The position numbers and the translations under genes are program-made. From Onchidella celtica (Eukaryota > Mollusca > Gastropoda > Systellommatophora > Onchidiidae), in assembly GCA_963931925.1 (NCBI GenBank), contig OZ007571.1, positions 34,722,233 through 34,786,232 of the forward strand: a stretch of 64,000 nt of DNA, read 5' to 3'. The notes beneath the pieces were generated by a model, which saw only the letters and a program-made list of their open reading frames with translations, did not search any database and was not told where the DNA came from. This document shows positions 13,601 through 28,600 of this stretch, in pieces (within the stretch, counting starts at the first letter, position 1; each line of letters starts with the position of its first letter).

Positions 13601-16600
13601 TTTCACACAGGATATATCCACACTCTTCCAATGATTACTCTAATTAAATGTTACTAAAACTTGTCGTATATTCTGGATCTGTAATCTTGACGATGATGGT
13701 CCTAACCGAAGAATTAGAATGCCTGGTCTCTTGAGGAACTGGACTCTACAAAGATAATGTTCTCTTAAATTCACTACAGGTTACACTGTCAATACTGTCC
13801 TGGGCACAGCTACAGGATACACTCAATAACAAATATGTCCTTACTCCACATAAAAAAGCACTGTCCACATCCACAAGATGACTACTAGTACTATATATAA
13901 CTAATGTCCTGATAAGGCTCTGGTCACAGTCACAGGATACATAACAGGATCGAAATGTCCTAACAATATGCACAGGATACTTTAAAACAGGTGGTTTCTT
14001 TATGGTCTTGGCCTCTAGCCTTCCCGCTGTTCTGCACAATTCACAGAAACACCGGGTACAATGCTCTACACGCAGACAGAAGCCTGCCTGGTCACGCTGA
14101 GACTTACAGTTACAGGTCTAACACTGCCACAAGAAGCGAGTACAACACTGGGAATTAATGAGTTCCTTAAGAACTTAAGATATGTGCAATATATGCACCG
14201 CGTACATGAGCTAACTTTAACTTTAAGCTTAGACTCACACGCCGCTCTAACTGAGCTTATTTCATGCTTTGACGAAGCAATAAATACAGTAATTTACTAT
14301 GACTAAGTCCTACGCGAACTTGAAAGTCATAAACGCTCTATACACGAGCTAACTTAACACACCGTATAGGCTATGTTAATATATACGTCTGTGTCTTACA
14401 ATAAGAACGACAGACAGGTACACCACTCTACGTGAGCAGGACCTCGCTCCACACGAGCTAACTAAAAAACAGAGGCCTTAATACATAGGCACTGTTAATA
14501 CATGCCTGAGTTCTACAGGCAGGTACACTGCTTCGCACGAGCAGGACCTCGCAGTGACTCTATCGCAAGCGGACTGACGACTCCAGATTTGCTCTGGAAT
14601 ATATACAGAAACTCAAAATTACAGAAAATTACAGAGGGGAAAACTGGGAGGTTCTACCTAGCTCAAATTCGTGAGCCATAAAAACGTGCACAAAGATTCT
14701 ACGGTGGCCAAACTCGGACGCTGGGGTATTAGGTGGACGGGTCAGAGATAATTGCTCCACCCGCAGGTAGCCTGAGACATAACTTCGAACAATAGATCAG
14801 GAAGGTGGACCAATCGAACGGGCAAGTGGACGGTCATTATGCGGCATTTCGTTACAGCATGACTTTTACAAACTTGTTGAAAACAATATGCTAGCATGAA
14901 TTTGATATCAAATTCGGAATGAGCGTGTCAAAATTAGTAAAATTGGTCGTGAGTGCTTCGTTTTATTGCTTAATAAAAATAATTTTAAAAATCTATCTTT
15001 ATAGCCATTGAATTTTTTAACAGTGGCGGGGTTGTGTGTTGTGTATTCACAGTAGCATCCCTTGTTTCCATCCGGTCCATCGTTTGGTCCATCGTAACGT
15101 GTAATCAACCTAACGGACTATGATTAGTCGTAAGCACAGCCGAAGGCTAACCTGATCCAGTCCATCTGAATGTCTAATAGGACCATTACTTTTCCGAAAG
15201 TTATCATAATGAATTAAACAAAAGTACAAGTTTTCTCATGAATGGTCAATTCTCTTAAAATACCCTGGCATTCTGGCAGGTTACCATTATCAGTTGGTAG
15301 GTTTAATGCATAGTTAGATGTGGCAATTATAATTTGAATTTGTTTCATTTGTTGTGTTTGACACCTCGATGCCGCATGCCATGCATTTTCCCTAATTTGG
15401 GGTTTGAAAAATTCGCAGGTCTGCATAAATCTAGATCATAGATCTTATTTCATATTCTGTGTCACGAGTGGAGTGAGCGAGATTCAAGGATTACGGGGGC
15501 ATGGAAGTGTAGGATGGACTCACGGGATAGTGAGGCTGCTCACCTGTATTGACTTCTGTTAGTTAGCGTGGAAGCGTGCAAGACGTGAGTAAAGTGAAGG
15601 CGATGAGGTAAATCTTGTGTAGTGAAAAGTCACTGCAAGTTAAGAAAGTCCAAGGGGACAGACGTGAAGAGAGCAGTCGGGAGATTGTTGTGTGTTTTTC
15701 CAGTGATGACTGGTAGGTTGAACTGTGATTGATAATTATGATGATTGATGTACTATATTCTCCTAGGACCATGATGTAAATAAGTTATATGTGAGGAATG
15801 TGAAAGTCATTGATTACTGTGTATAGAGATGGGCGCAATGAGCGATAGTTCGGATCATGGATTTGTAGCGAGTCTGAGTGTTGTGTGGTACGGTAGAGGT
15901 GTGTTACCGTAAGAGGTGTGGTGAGTGAAAGGTGGACTATTGTGTGTACGCTTGATAATTTGTAATGAGTGGTGAAGTGGATAGTAATTGTATGGTGTTA
16001 TAGAAATGTAATGTTATTCTTATAGGTGCCGGGGTCGGGCAGAGATGCCACCCGCGGTGAGCAGACTTGTGCCGGGGTTGGGCAGAAGGCTACCCACAGG
16101 CCTGCCTGAGTGAAGCTGTCGCGCAGGACAGCGGGAGCACATGAGTCGTGGCAGTCTGGCCACAGACAGGGACGTTGTTATTAAGATGTTAATGTGCTAT
16201 TAAGATGTTAATGTGCCATTGAGAATATAATGTGCTATTGAAATATTAATGTGCTATTAAGACCTCGAGGGGAGATTGAGATACGGAGATTAGGTTGAGC
16301 AGGAGCCAATAAGAGAGGCCCGTAAGTAGTACATATATAGATGTGAGGCTGAGGCCAGAGCATATTTTAGAAAGTATTATCGGGTTGTGGACCCGTAGAA
16401 GAATGAATGTCGGGAATACTGACCATTGAATGGTATTTGAACTGAAGAATGTAATGCACGTATATCTTTATTTTTTATGTATAATAAATGTGTGAGTCTG
16501 GTTGGTTGTTCTGTTAAGTATTATACTTGTTCGTTCGTGATTGTTGTCCTGTCATGATTATTACATTTCCCAGTCTGGGATTTGTGACATTCTGAATGTT

Positions 16601-19600
16601 AATCGCCGGGATGTGTATTACCGTAAAAACATCGGAAGGACATCTGTCTTGAAGTATAACTCACCAGAATGGTTCTGTGACTCCCCACTCACGGACGCTC
16701 CTCAAGTCACGTCCTCGTAGTATCTGTGTTGTGTGACTCAGATAGAACCTTTCTTGATTCTTATCATACAGTCTTGTTGAAAGCCTCAGGGTTTCATTAA
16801 ATTTATTCCCAAACAGAAAGTTGCATTCAGCAATGTTTCCAAGTACTGAAGTAGATCAATCTGAGAATGCTGTAAGCCTTAGTAAACAGATTTTATTTTT
16901 GAGGGAAACATAAACATTTTGCAACTGGATTTGATCATTTGCCCCCCCCCCCCCCCCCTTTTTAAAAAAAAAAATATAGATATTTTGTACGGGAAGTCTT
17001 TAAGAATGCGTCGCCGGTGTTTGCAAGACTGCGCACCTTTTAATATACTCAGCAGTTAATTGCCAAACCATGCGCTTACTGTAAAAACATCCCTCTGTAA
17101 GAATTAGATGTCTAACTTGCCGGGGGTCACTAACCTCCTGTACATAGTCGCTTCTAAGGTCACAGCCTTGTAGGGCCCTTATACCCCACACTTTGATGTA
17201 TATTATATTGATATATAATTACTGTTGGAAAATCTGGCCATGAGACGCATTTGGAAGTCTTCCCTTTTTCCTTCACATTTCTTTAGTGGGAGGAAAGCTA
17301 TGGTGGAGATAAAAAATGGGTAAATACTTCTAAATGTGTCTCATGGCAGTATTACCATTTTGTACTCAGCAGTTCATTGCTCAGCTGAGCAGATACTATG
17401 AAAAAAATCCGTGTGGAGGGCTGATTCGCTAGGCCAGCACCCCACCACCCTCCAGGGCAGTCTTGCCAGGGCAACCATCCCCTTCCCCTCCCTTTCGTCT
17501 CACGGCCGCTCCTACGGTCACATCCTTGTAGAGATCTGTACATATGGTATGCCCCCTCATTTTGGGGGTATTTCAATATTTTAATAAAATCTGGCAATGA
17601 GATGCATTCGAAAGTCATTCCCAAAAACTGACAAAATGTATGGACAGTATGGTTAGTTGGTTCTGCTTTTATTTTTCGTGAAGCATTGAATTTTTTATGT
17701 ATAGCACTGCTCAGATACATGTACTTAAACAAAGCTTGAGAAATAACCGCGATGAAGATGGTCATGCAGATCATCAAACCAGATTTGTAATGAAGTTGCC
17801 CCAGCAGCGTTAAGGAATCTCTAATGCTAATTCAGTAATTGTCTGTATCTTTCAGAAGTCGTAAGGGCAAAGTGAGTGCAATAGAAAAAATGTGTTTCAA
17901 ACAGTTGTTTGAGTAAAATACACCAAAAATTGAGTTCCTGGATTCTCACATATAATGACGTCGCTGCAATATAAATGTGAGAGACATTAATATCCCCCGC
18001 ATTTGTGACAGTTATTTACATTAGGGCAAGTGCAGCATGAAAAAAGCACCCGTTCTACAAAACATATAATATGGCTTTTTTGTAGTAGTAAGAGTGTACC
18101 TGTCCATCTTAAGTGACAAATACCATAATGATATTTCATTGCCTTTTTACCATGGTAACTTTCGATTTATGTATGCCACATTGGATCAAATGACAAAGTT
18201 GAAACAAATATAACAAAATTCTGGCATCCTGTTTTCACTGGCATTAATTAGGGAACTTGCTGAAAAGGATCATTGGGAAATTTTACATGTATATGGGTCA
18301 ATGCCAAAAAGCTCTCTTTTTCACATATATGCCTTTTTGTGATCGTGTTATTTCAGTCATTTTTGCTCCGATTTTTGTTTTCTTTTCTTTGTGCATGGTT
18401 ATTCAAAATTGATCCAACAACCTGCATGAGCAAGATGATCACAGTTGTTTCTCTCGTTTTCTTCGAATTTGAATTTGATTTTGGAAAATGACTGATTTTT
18501 TACATTTTCAAAATGGACACATTGTATGGGACCTCAGAAAAACCAAAATAAAAGGGTATTTTGTTTTATCTGTGGATTCTGGCAGGTATGTTTTGTTTAG
18601 AGTGATAAATCAAGATGACAATACTGAACAAAAAAAGTTTCTGCATGGGCTTAGTAAGTGATAATTGCTAGTTTTAAAAAAAGTGGCTGGACGTTGCTTG
18701 TGGTGTCACGCTTTTAATGAAAAAATAAGAGCCTACTGTGAAATACCCCAATGTAATAGCAGGTTAACCATGTGTTCCAATAACATGTTATCCTTCAAAT
18801 AATGGGAATTGTTGCCTTTGGCTGGTCAGTTTTCAGCTGCAAAGGCTTCACAAAGAAAGTTTGAGAAATCATGTATTTTGTAGTCACACCGTAACGTCCA
18901 GCCACATTGCAAGAATACAGTCATTTCATTTTCCCAGTCCATCTAAACAGGTCTTTTGTAGTTTGTACATGTATGTAGTCCTTCTCATATGGGGAGCACA
19001 GGATGGTGTTTTCAAGATGAAGAAATGCAACAACAAATCTCCAGAGAAATTGAACTTTTTGCCGTCACACTGTATTTAATAGTAACGACCGACACGTTCC
19101 TCTATCTGTTTGTAATGACCAACATTTTTTTTTATCTCTTTTTTGTCTGATTCTTGCTCTGATAAGTTTATTTGCAACATGTTCCCTAAAAATGTATTTT
19201 CCCAGTCCCAGCAATGAACACAGGATGAAAAATGAGAAATCTGGCACTGTGAATGGCCACCATCACTAGAGTTTCTATAATCATGATGGCATTATCTGAT
19301 TATCCTTGATTTTACTGGAATTAAATTCAAATTATCTTGGCTGTCAATGCTAACTGAAGTATTATGTCCATTGTATTGTCACTGTATATTTAACAATTAC
19401 ATACTTGCTTAGTTAAAAATGGGGATTTACATTACTTTTCATGGTTTGACATCCTGTAATGTCCAGCACAAAATAAAGAAATAAAGTCATCTAATTTTTG
19501 TAGTCCCAATAATAAATCCAAATTATCTTGGCTGCCATTGCTAACTAAAGTATTATGTCCATTATATGGTCACTGTATATTTAACAAGTAAATATTTGCT

Positions 19601-22600
19601 TAAGAATGGGGAATTACATTACTTTTCATGGTTTGTCATCCTGTAACGTCCAACACAAAATAAAGAAATAAAGTCATCTAATTTTTGTAGTCCCATCCAA
19701 ATTATCTCGGCTATCAATGCAAACTGAAGTATTATGTCCATTGTATTGTCAACCGTATTTAACCATTAAATACTTGCTTAAAAATGGGGAATTACATTAC
19801 TTTTCAATGTTTGTCATCCTGTAACGTCCAACACAAAATAAACAAATAAAGTTATCTAATTTTTATAGTAGCAATTATAAATCCAAATTAACCGCTAAAA
19901 TTAGTAAATTTAAATCAAGTCTCGATAGGAGCAGTAGTGCATGATAAAATCTGTCCTCATTAACAACACTGTAAAAACTTTAATTTTGCCTTTTGTGGCA
20001 GACGTTACTGTGACTACAAAAGAGCAGCATTTTTTGTGCATTAAGTGCACTCTTTTATACATCATTGAAACTTTTGGCTAACAGTAATGATTTTAACACT
20101 CAATTACAGGTGAAATGTGCATTCTTTGCCATATTAGTGACTTTATTGCTACTTTTCTGTCATCACAGTAATGTCCGACACGTTTCACTTTCATGTGAAA
20201 ATCATCCCATTTCACCAAATTTTTCAGTCCCTCTGTCCATGTTTCTATTGGCGCTTTTTGGCACTGACCCATATGTATTTTCAAATTTCCAGTATGAGAC
20301 AAATGATAAAAAATATTAAAAGGAATATTTGTTTTTAATGTCCACCAAATTTCTCCAAGACAACTCAGAAAAGTTGTGAATTCAATATTGTTCTTTAGAC
20401 CTGTGAAATTTGATATCAGTTGATAAAGAAACAAGAAGGTTATTCTGAAATGGGGGGGGGGGGGGGGAACTTTTGAGGGAACTGGCTTTGATTGCAAATA
20501 GAACATGCTTTTTCAAACTATTTTGGGATGGCAAGTGTTTATGTCTACTACGTAGACATCTCTTACTATCAAATTTGAGGTATATATATAGAAAGTTCCG
20601 TCCAGGTTTGACTTAGATGGAACAATATGTATAATAAGTGCATTTATCAAAAAGGGAAAGTGAGATAAATGCTATAAATTCAGTTTCTCATGGATGAACA
20701 TCAGCTGGGTCACGAGACTGGGGGACTTAATGGAGTCACAGCAAAGGTGTAGGGCTTATATACACGAACATACAGAAATGACAACACAGTTCACAACAAA
20801 ACAAGGGAAATTTCAGTCCCAGACCAGTAAACTAATGTCATGCCCTCTGTCATGAGACACAGTAGTTTGAAACAATGCTGGCACTTATCTTGAGAGAGAA
20901 ACTGCTTACTGTGGGCTCTTTGTGATATTTTACTGTGCTGGTTAAAAAATCTGTTAATCTCAAAATTATATATAAAAGCAGTTGTTTGTGTCTTAGTATT
21001 TTATGGTGTCAGTTAACCCTCACCCTGCGAGGGGCGGCAATTGTCGGTATTTACTCGCAAGCGCTCACGCTGCACGGGCGGCAAAAGTCGGGAAGGTCAA
21101 GCTGACTGCGTCACGCGCAAGCCGTATTTTCACGCATCAGGTCACTGACCTTTTTGAGACGTAACCACCGTGTTATTGTTCACTATATCTCTTCTAAATC
21201 AAACGCATTGTGACATGGACATGTTAACCAGTGAACCACTGGTCGGAATCACAAAGACTAAGCTTTCAAAGGCTCTCCCCACACTTTCAAAAGATGTAAC
21301 ATCGACATGCGAACTGTTGCTCAACAAATTTGCAATATTATCTCATTTTCTCACAAGCTGACCACCATCTAGAGTTGTCTGTATCTAAGAACCAATCAGA
21401 AACAAGCTCTGAAATAATCTTTGCCCCAAATGCCCACATTGGTTTATTAGTATGTGTCAATCAGGATGAAACCATTTGTGTAGGGCTTGGGAGGGCGTGG
21501 CTAGTTATCATGCTTTGTTCTCACGAAAACTACAGCTGTCAGCTTGGAATCATAAGTCAGATCATTGGTTAGAGACAGACAGACTAAGATTTTGCTGGTT
21601 AATTCATTATCAAGCGTGATAAGGCATAGCAGTGAATGTTTTCATACCGAACCACATGGACAGCGTTTGTGGTCATCGCATAGCCGATGATAGCGGCACG
21701 GGTCAGTGACCCCAGATAAGATTCTCCGTGAGTAAGGTCACTGACCGTGCAGCGGGCTTTACGGGTAGTGCGCAGGGTATGGGTTAATGGCTGGGGAATA
21801 TTGAGTAAATATTTATATATATGTGTATGTATCTACATGCAATACTGCATTTGTGGCCTGTGTCTGGAGAATGATGCAAGTGATCTAATAGTAGACAATG
21901 AGGGTAATATGTTGTGGAGAAAACATGAGATGAAAGAAAAACTGCTTTTTCTTCTGCCTATTTAATTTGTCGCATTATATTTTCCGAACGTAATCCAGTC
22001 AGCAACCCTACAGAAATCTGACATGCAAGATTGACATCAGGTTTGTGCAGAGGAATGTCATCATTCTTATGTAGATCTGCTGTTTACGACATTGTGCCAA
22101 TGGCTGTTTGATGTAGGAAATCCACCGCTGTGGTAATCTTACCAACCCTAGGGAAATTTTTAACAAATCTTTGTAGGTTCAACGCAGAGATGCTGGCTAG
22201 AAAGTCTTACCAGTATCAGATCTTGACTAATGTTAGGTGGTTCTGATGTTGATAACTCCAAACAAAAGTTCTGATGGGTTAACACATTGGCTTTTTGTCA
22301 AGGTATATATATTTAATTGCGATGAAGCTGATGTATTGTAATACTTCCTTCCTTAGAGAAATACAACTGCTGAAGCGACTGCATCATCGTAATGTTATAC
22401 AGCTGATAGAAGTGATGCATAATGAAGAGAAACAAAAAATGTGAGTTTAATTTGTAGTGTCTATTTAAGTTTTAACTCACTTGATCCTGGGTGTTTTGAG
22501 ATTTTACAAGAGTTAAATCCTGGGCTTTTTGGGGGTATTTAAAAAATTCATAAACAATCTCATAGTCAACCAATTGCAATGCCTTTTGGAAATCATTTTC

Positions 22601-25600
22601 AAGACAAGACCAGTCAACATGCCAAGGGAGAAAATGGTATCTTTTATAGTTTTCTTTTTATAATTTTTATAAAATGTCATGTAAATCCATCTTCCCGGAA
22701 ATTTTGATCTGTATCTACCAAGCGGTTCACACTCTGCATCATGGTCATCACTGATCTCAAATCCATAGATTGAATCACTTGAATCCTCAAAAATTTCAAT
22801 GATATTAGTGCTTGACCTGCTACGCTTGGATGACATGTTTACCAAGAAATCACAACAGTGAAGCGATCGGGCTGACTTCCCTTACCTTGCTATACCCACA
22901 AAAGTTTTCACCCCAGTTCAACGAAACTCGAAACGAAGCAAAAGTATTGGCTTAGCAGTGGTAAGCTTCGGTTCCCGTATACTCAACAGGATGTGAATAG
23001 GCAGAAAGAATATTTAAAGTCTATCCCGTAGGGGGTCAGGGATCCGGAAATTATGACATTCGGCCCATCCCATGCATGCTATGGGATCCGGATCAAGTGA
23101 GTTAATACTTTTTTTTTTGGCAGTGCGATGTTGTGAAAAACAGCAGTGAAGTTGTATATGTTGCCTATAAAATGTTGATTCAGATATTAAAAAAAATAAT
23201 TCTTCTTTTTTGGTCTTCAGTGCCAACTACTCAGATGGTCAGCCTTACAGATGATGTTTATATGCGCAGCAATTGCCTTACTTTTTCTATTCTGTAGTAG
23301 TATATGTTGCCTTGTTTGCAATTCATTCTAGCGTTAGTAATCTTCTTCCACACACTGTCTGTGATTTCTTTACTTAAGGTAGGATGTAAGTGAAAGTAGG
23401 ATGATAAAGTGGCCCAGATGTTGTTTTCAAATCGCATTATGACCGTCAAAATATATTGTGTAAATTTAACTAGTCAAGAAAGTTTGCTGTTCCCAGCTCT
23501 TGTAGTATAAGAAGATATTCAAATAATGTTGAATTTGGCATGTATGACAACATGTTGAAAATATATCATGTTTTGTGGAATTTACTTCTTAGGCATTCTG
23601 TATTTGTCACTCCGTGTTGTAGCTACAGAACTGCTGCAGAAAAGGAACCTGAGCCATTTGCTTGACACTTGTTATGGAAAGAATTGGAACAGTATGATTG
23701 GTTCCACATTTCTGTCAACAGACATAAACATACAACATTTGAAGCTGATTTTGTAGCATTCAAGGCACCATGGCACCTGTACATTGCCATATTTCACTAG
23801 TTTGTCACCTTACGATGTAAAGGCAGTACTTTTCAGTTTTCTGTGTAAATTTTCCATACCTATTTTTTTGTCCCCAGACTCACTGAAAGTGGGGAAAGAA
23901 GTTGACAAATTTCAAGTAGTGTTCAATGGTAGTGTTAATTGGATAGATTTGGTGAATATTGTGCTGCCTTTGCTCCAAATCATAATAAGAGATGGGTGGG
24001 GGGGGGGGGGGGTGTTGAATGTTTGACATCCATTCCATATAATACCAGAGAAATAATTGTTCATTCAGCTGACTAAACTTTTTCCAGAAATTGTGATTGT
24101 GATTTGAACATTGTTTAGGCAGTTTCACTGGTCTTTCCCTGTCCACTCTTTCTGTCTTACTCTTATCCCTGCCATTGTTGTCACAGCTAGTAAAGTTCAA
24201 GTTAGGAAAAATGTGGTATAGCACAGAAGAGGGTGCAAAATTAACAATAAAATACAATAAAAGATCATTGCAAAGAAAAATTGTGTGCAATGTGTTTGCC
24301 TTTCATCCAACACAAGGTACATGGTAATGGAATATTGTGCAAGTGAACTACAAGAAATGCTTGAAAGTGTGCCGGAGAAAAAGTTCCCCATATGGCAAGC
24401 ACATGGGTGAGTCCCTCTTACCAAAACACAGTCATATATCTAACACATGTGGTTACGGAGCACATGGGGTTTAAAATGTACTAACTTCATTTGTAAAAAT
24501 TTAAAGCAGTTTCTGTAACTGATTAGGCTTAAGCTGTTCTGACATTCTCTCTCTCAATCATTGTTTTCTTTACATACATACTCCTGTATTAAATGGGAAA
24601 AGTGGAGTTTATTGCTCAATTTTATAGCAAAATTTAATGTTCAAGTCCATAGTAATATTGCAAGGTCTCGATCTAGCATGTAGTAAGAAGACTCATTGTT
24701 TTAATGCTTGTGATACTCATTTTTATCAAGTTATTGACTGTATCTATTTTCTCTTATTGGCCTTAGAGCATTTTGTCAGTTAACAGTTACATTCCTCAGA
24801 GGTTATACCGTCATTTCACACCCTAGCTGATTGTTAGTGACATAACCTGTTGCTGCTGAACCACAGGATCAGGCCTGTTACTTGATTTTTGTTGTTGTTG
24901 TTGTTTTAAACCAGGTATTTCACTCAGCTCGTAGATGGTCTCGAGTATCTCCACAGTCATGGCATTGTACATAAAGATATCAAGCCAGGCAACTTATTGG
25001 TGACTAATGATGAAGTGCTCAAAATCACTGACCTGGGTGTTGCAGAAGTGAGCTTGTTTTATTTAATTTTGCTTATAATATTTTTTGTAATTGTTTATAA
25101 ATTATTTCTGCATAATGAATCATTTGTGTAAATACAAGATATGATGTCGTGGATTTTATGAAACTACATACTAAGTTTGCACAAAAGCATGTACTGAAAT
25201 GGCAAAATTTTCACTCTGTTTGATGACTTTTTTTTCTCAGAAGAGGAAGCGATTCCAAGAGAAATAAACATACCTATATGGGTGGGAGCTTTCTAAACAT
25301 CCATGTTCACACTCATATTATAAGAAAATAAGTACCACACGAAACTGTTATTTTTAGCATTGTGAGTTTACTTCCTAGATGATATTGGAAGGGTAAAACT
25401 TTGATTACAAATTTAGAGACCATAAGAGATAGTTTGTCTTGCGGTCTGATGTTATTTGAGAAAGTAGAATGTGGGTAAGTTTGCATTTAATGGCAAAAAT
25501 GTGTTTACAATCAACAAAACTCGCCAGCCTTTCTGAAACTTTGTGTGACATAATACCGATTGCTTGGTTGCTCATTCCACGGCATATTTATGGGGCATAC

Positions 25601-28600
25601 ATGGATAGTAAACATAACTACTAGTTAGACAAACTATAAACGTTTAGAAACTTAAATATTATATTTGAATATGAATTTCCCAGTGGTGAAAATCAAGTGC
25701 AGAACAGTCCTAATTGGAAAACATTTCTTGTCCATCATAGGCTTTAGACCAGTTTGCAAGAACAGATGAGTGTCGAACCAGTCAAGGCTCTCCAGCTTTC
25801 CAACCACCTGAGATTGCCAATGGTCAAAATACTTTTAGTGGCTTTAAAGTGGATGTTTGGTCAAGTGGCGTGACACTGTACGTAGGTCATTCACAGAGGT
25901 TTATTATGTTGTCTGAATTTCATACATTTTTTTGTCACTTTGAAGAAGAGTCTTTAAAATTTAATGCCAGGGTTCAATTATATGTTGTTGTTTTTTTTTA
26001 TTTTTTCGGCCAAACAGTGAATAGCAATGTGTAGATGGTAACATTTATTGGTAGTTACACTCATGCATGTAATATCCACTGTTGTAAATGTTCCAATAGG
26101 AAAAATTATTGCATTATTGAGTTTATCATTATTTATCCTATTGGTGGATAAGTCTCTTTTGGTTAGCTCATATGAGGAGTCATCTTTCACTGCTGATGGA
26201 AAGGTGGGGAAAATATGTATTGAATAAGCTGGAAAAAGAAAGTCCTATAAATTGATTATCAGCATACCATAGAAAATATTACTCGTTGATATCTTGCAGC
26301 TGGTATGTTACATGATTTCCAAGCTTGTCAACGGGTCAGACAGAAATTGGAGCTGCGATTTCTAAGCTGGAATAGAGTCACCACCATGCCTATGTTATTT
26401 GAAATAAAGGCACTGCTTCAGACTCTTTGATTTCATACTGCTGCTTTGAGGAGAGAATTTGTTTTTGTTTTTTTTTGTCTAGACTTTCGGGAGGCTGATG
26501 TTAATGTTTATTTTCATATTTTTGCAGGTACAATATAACAACGGGGAAATATCCTTTTGAAGGTGATAATATTTATAAGCTGTTTGAGAATATAGGAAAA
26601 GGAGTGTACACAATTCCTGAAGGTGTGGCAGATCTTCTCTCAGATTTACTGAAAGGTATGATGTGTTACTCGTTCAGTGTGAAATAAGTATAGCTGCCAA
26701 CGTATGGAAAAAATATATAATAGTATGTAATTGGAGTCTAAATATGTACTGGTGAAAAGTATGTATTTGAAGAATTTCTCTATTTATACAGCCATAACAC
26801 AAAGAGGAGAAAACACAAACGGAGCTTTTATATGATCTACTGCCAATAGCCCTAGAGGCCTAGACCCACCCAGCAGGCCTAACCGTAGATGCAGATCTAC
26901 CACATCATGTTCTGCAGTTTAGCATATGCTTGAACATTATTTATGTGCCCCCGACACTGCCACACTCAACCAAGCAATAGTAATGTTGCATAATTAGTCA
27001 TTATGGCATACACCTTTGACCTTTGTCTGTGTCTGCCACTTCAGCCTTTCACATGAACTTGAATATAGAAGCATGTATAGGTTAGCAAGGCAATCTGCAG
27101 TGGTCATTGAGTTCAAATTGTGGACACAGTTTGTGAAGTGGTTTCATTTTATTTCGCTATTTTTTTAATTTTTTTTTGCTATTTTATATACCTGTAATCA
27201 TCTTTGGCCATTTTGACTATTGGTAGATCTAGATTGGCTGTCTTTTAAAATCTAGATCTATGTTTAAAAGTAATTGATGGTCTTTGATAAACTTGGCTTG
27301 TAAAGGGTATATGTAAGTGATGTCAAAAAATGGAGCCTTTGAGCTCATAAACAATAAAACTAGAGCTAGACCTGTGAAAACAAGGTGGATTTGGGTCGTG
27401 GAGTGGCTCCAATTCTAGATCTACTAGATCCATTGTCTCTCATGCCTAACATGATTAGCTATCTAGTCGATGATGTCTAGATAATCAGAATTATTTTCAC
27501 TATCCAAAATCATGGGGCCATAGTAGTAGGCAATTACTACAAAATATTTAGAGGAATTTCCTTTTGCGTTAACTTGAAACTTGCCCAACAAGTAATATAC
27601 ATGTACATGGCTTCCATATTTCACAATCACATGGAGGCAGGTCTGACACTGTTCAGTGCTGCAAGAGCAAGTATGAAGAGTTCTGAATTCTGAAACAACT
27701 CATAGAGTCATAATCAATCAGTTGTTTTCTTTTGAAACAGAAACTGGTGATGATATTTGCAAAGCAGAGTATTTGTTTTCAACTTTTAATATTTTATATA
27801 CTACTAGTGTAAGGACCCGTTCAAAGATTATGTAGATCTAGGAAGAAAACAACTCACAACTGGCACAGTAACACCCGCTTGGCCTGCACTGTGCATAAGG
27901 CAGACGCACAGAAACTCATGCCTTCAAACTTTGAAACGCAGCCGGAAGTTTAAAGTCGAAACAAAACAAAAGGCAGGAGGGAGGCAACCATTGTTGAGGA
28001 GAAAGCATTATTCGATGACGTATTCTCTCTCTCTCTTACAATAAAAGTAGTCCTGCTTCAGAACTCATGCGCGCCAGGACACTGCACACCAAGCTTGATA
28101 TGGTTGCTTTTTATGACATGCACGGTACTGAAGTCGAAACAAAACAAAGGCAGGAGGGAGGCCATCATTGTTGAGGAGAAAGCATTATTCGATATTTTTA
28201 GGCCTATTTTCATTTATTACAAAATTACGATACTTCGTTTTCATGTCAAAGGAATAGACATAGTAGCAAAAAGAACTGTCTTTCACATGTCATTTTTTCA
28301 GGTCTGGGCATTTCTTTCTCGCAGCAGTGAATTTTTTTTCCTTGCTGTTTTTTTATATAGATAGAGAATAAAATTCCATAATGTGACTAGGTAAGGAAAG
28401 GTTGTTTTTTTCTTTGTGGGGGATTTTTATTTTCATTTTTTTTGTTTTTTTTTTTTGGTCTGTATCAGAAATTTGTTTTAGGGTTTTAGAAAGTTGGCAG
28501 CTGTGAATAAGTGATCCTATTGTTTAAAGGAGTGTTTTCAAGATTTTAAGATTAGTATTCCCTGGTCATTCCACAAACCCACAAAAACTGTAACCCATGT

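Noticed and set aside
20093..20506. 137-codon minus-strand open frame
   Set aside because: Lies in the degenerate repeat block and its start uses the poly-G run. There are no domain features.
25878..25881. Alternative STK11 donor gtaggt four bases after the one used
   Set aside because: It would put exon 6 out of frame. Donor gtacgt gives the conserved TLYNITTG.
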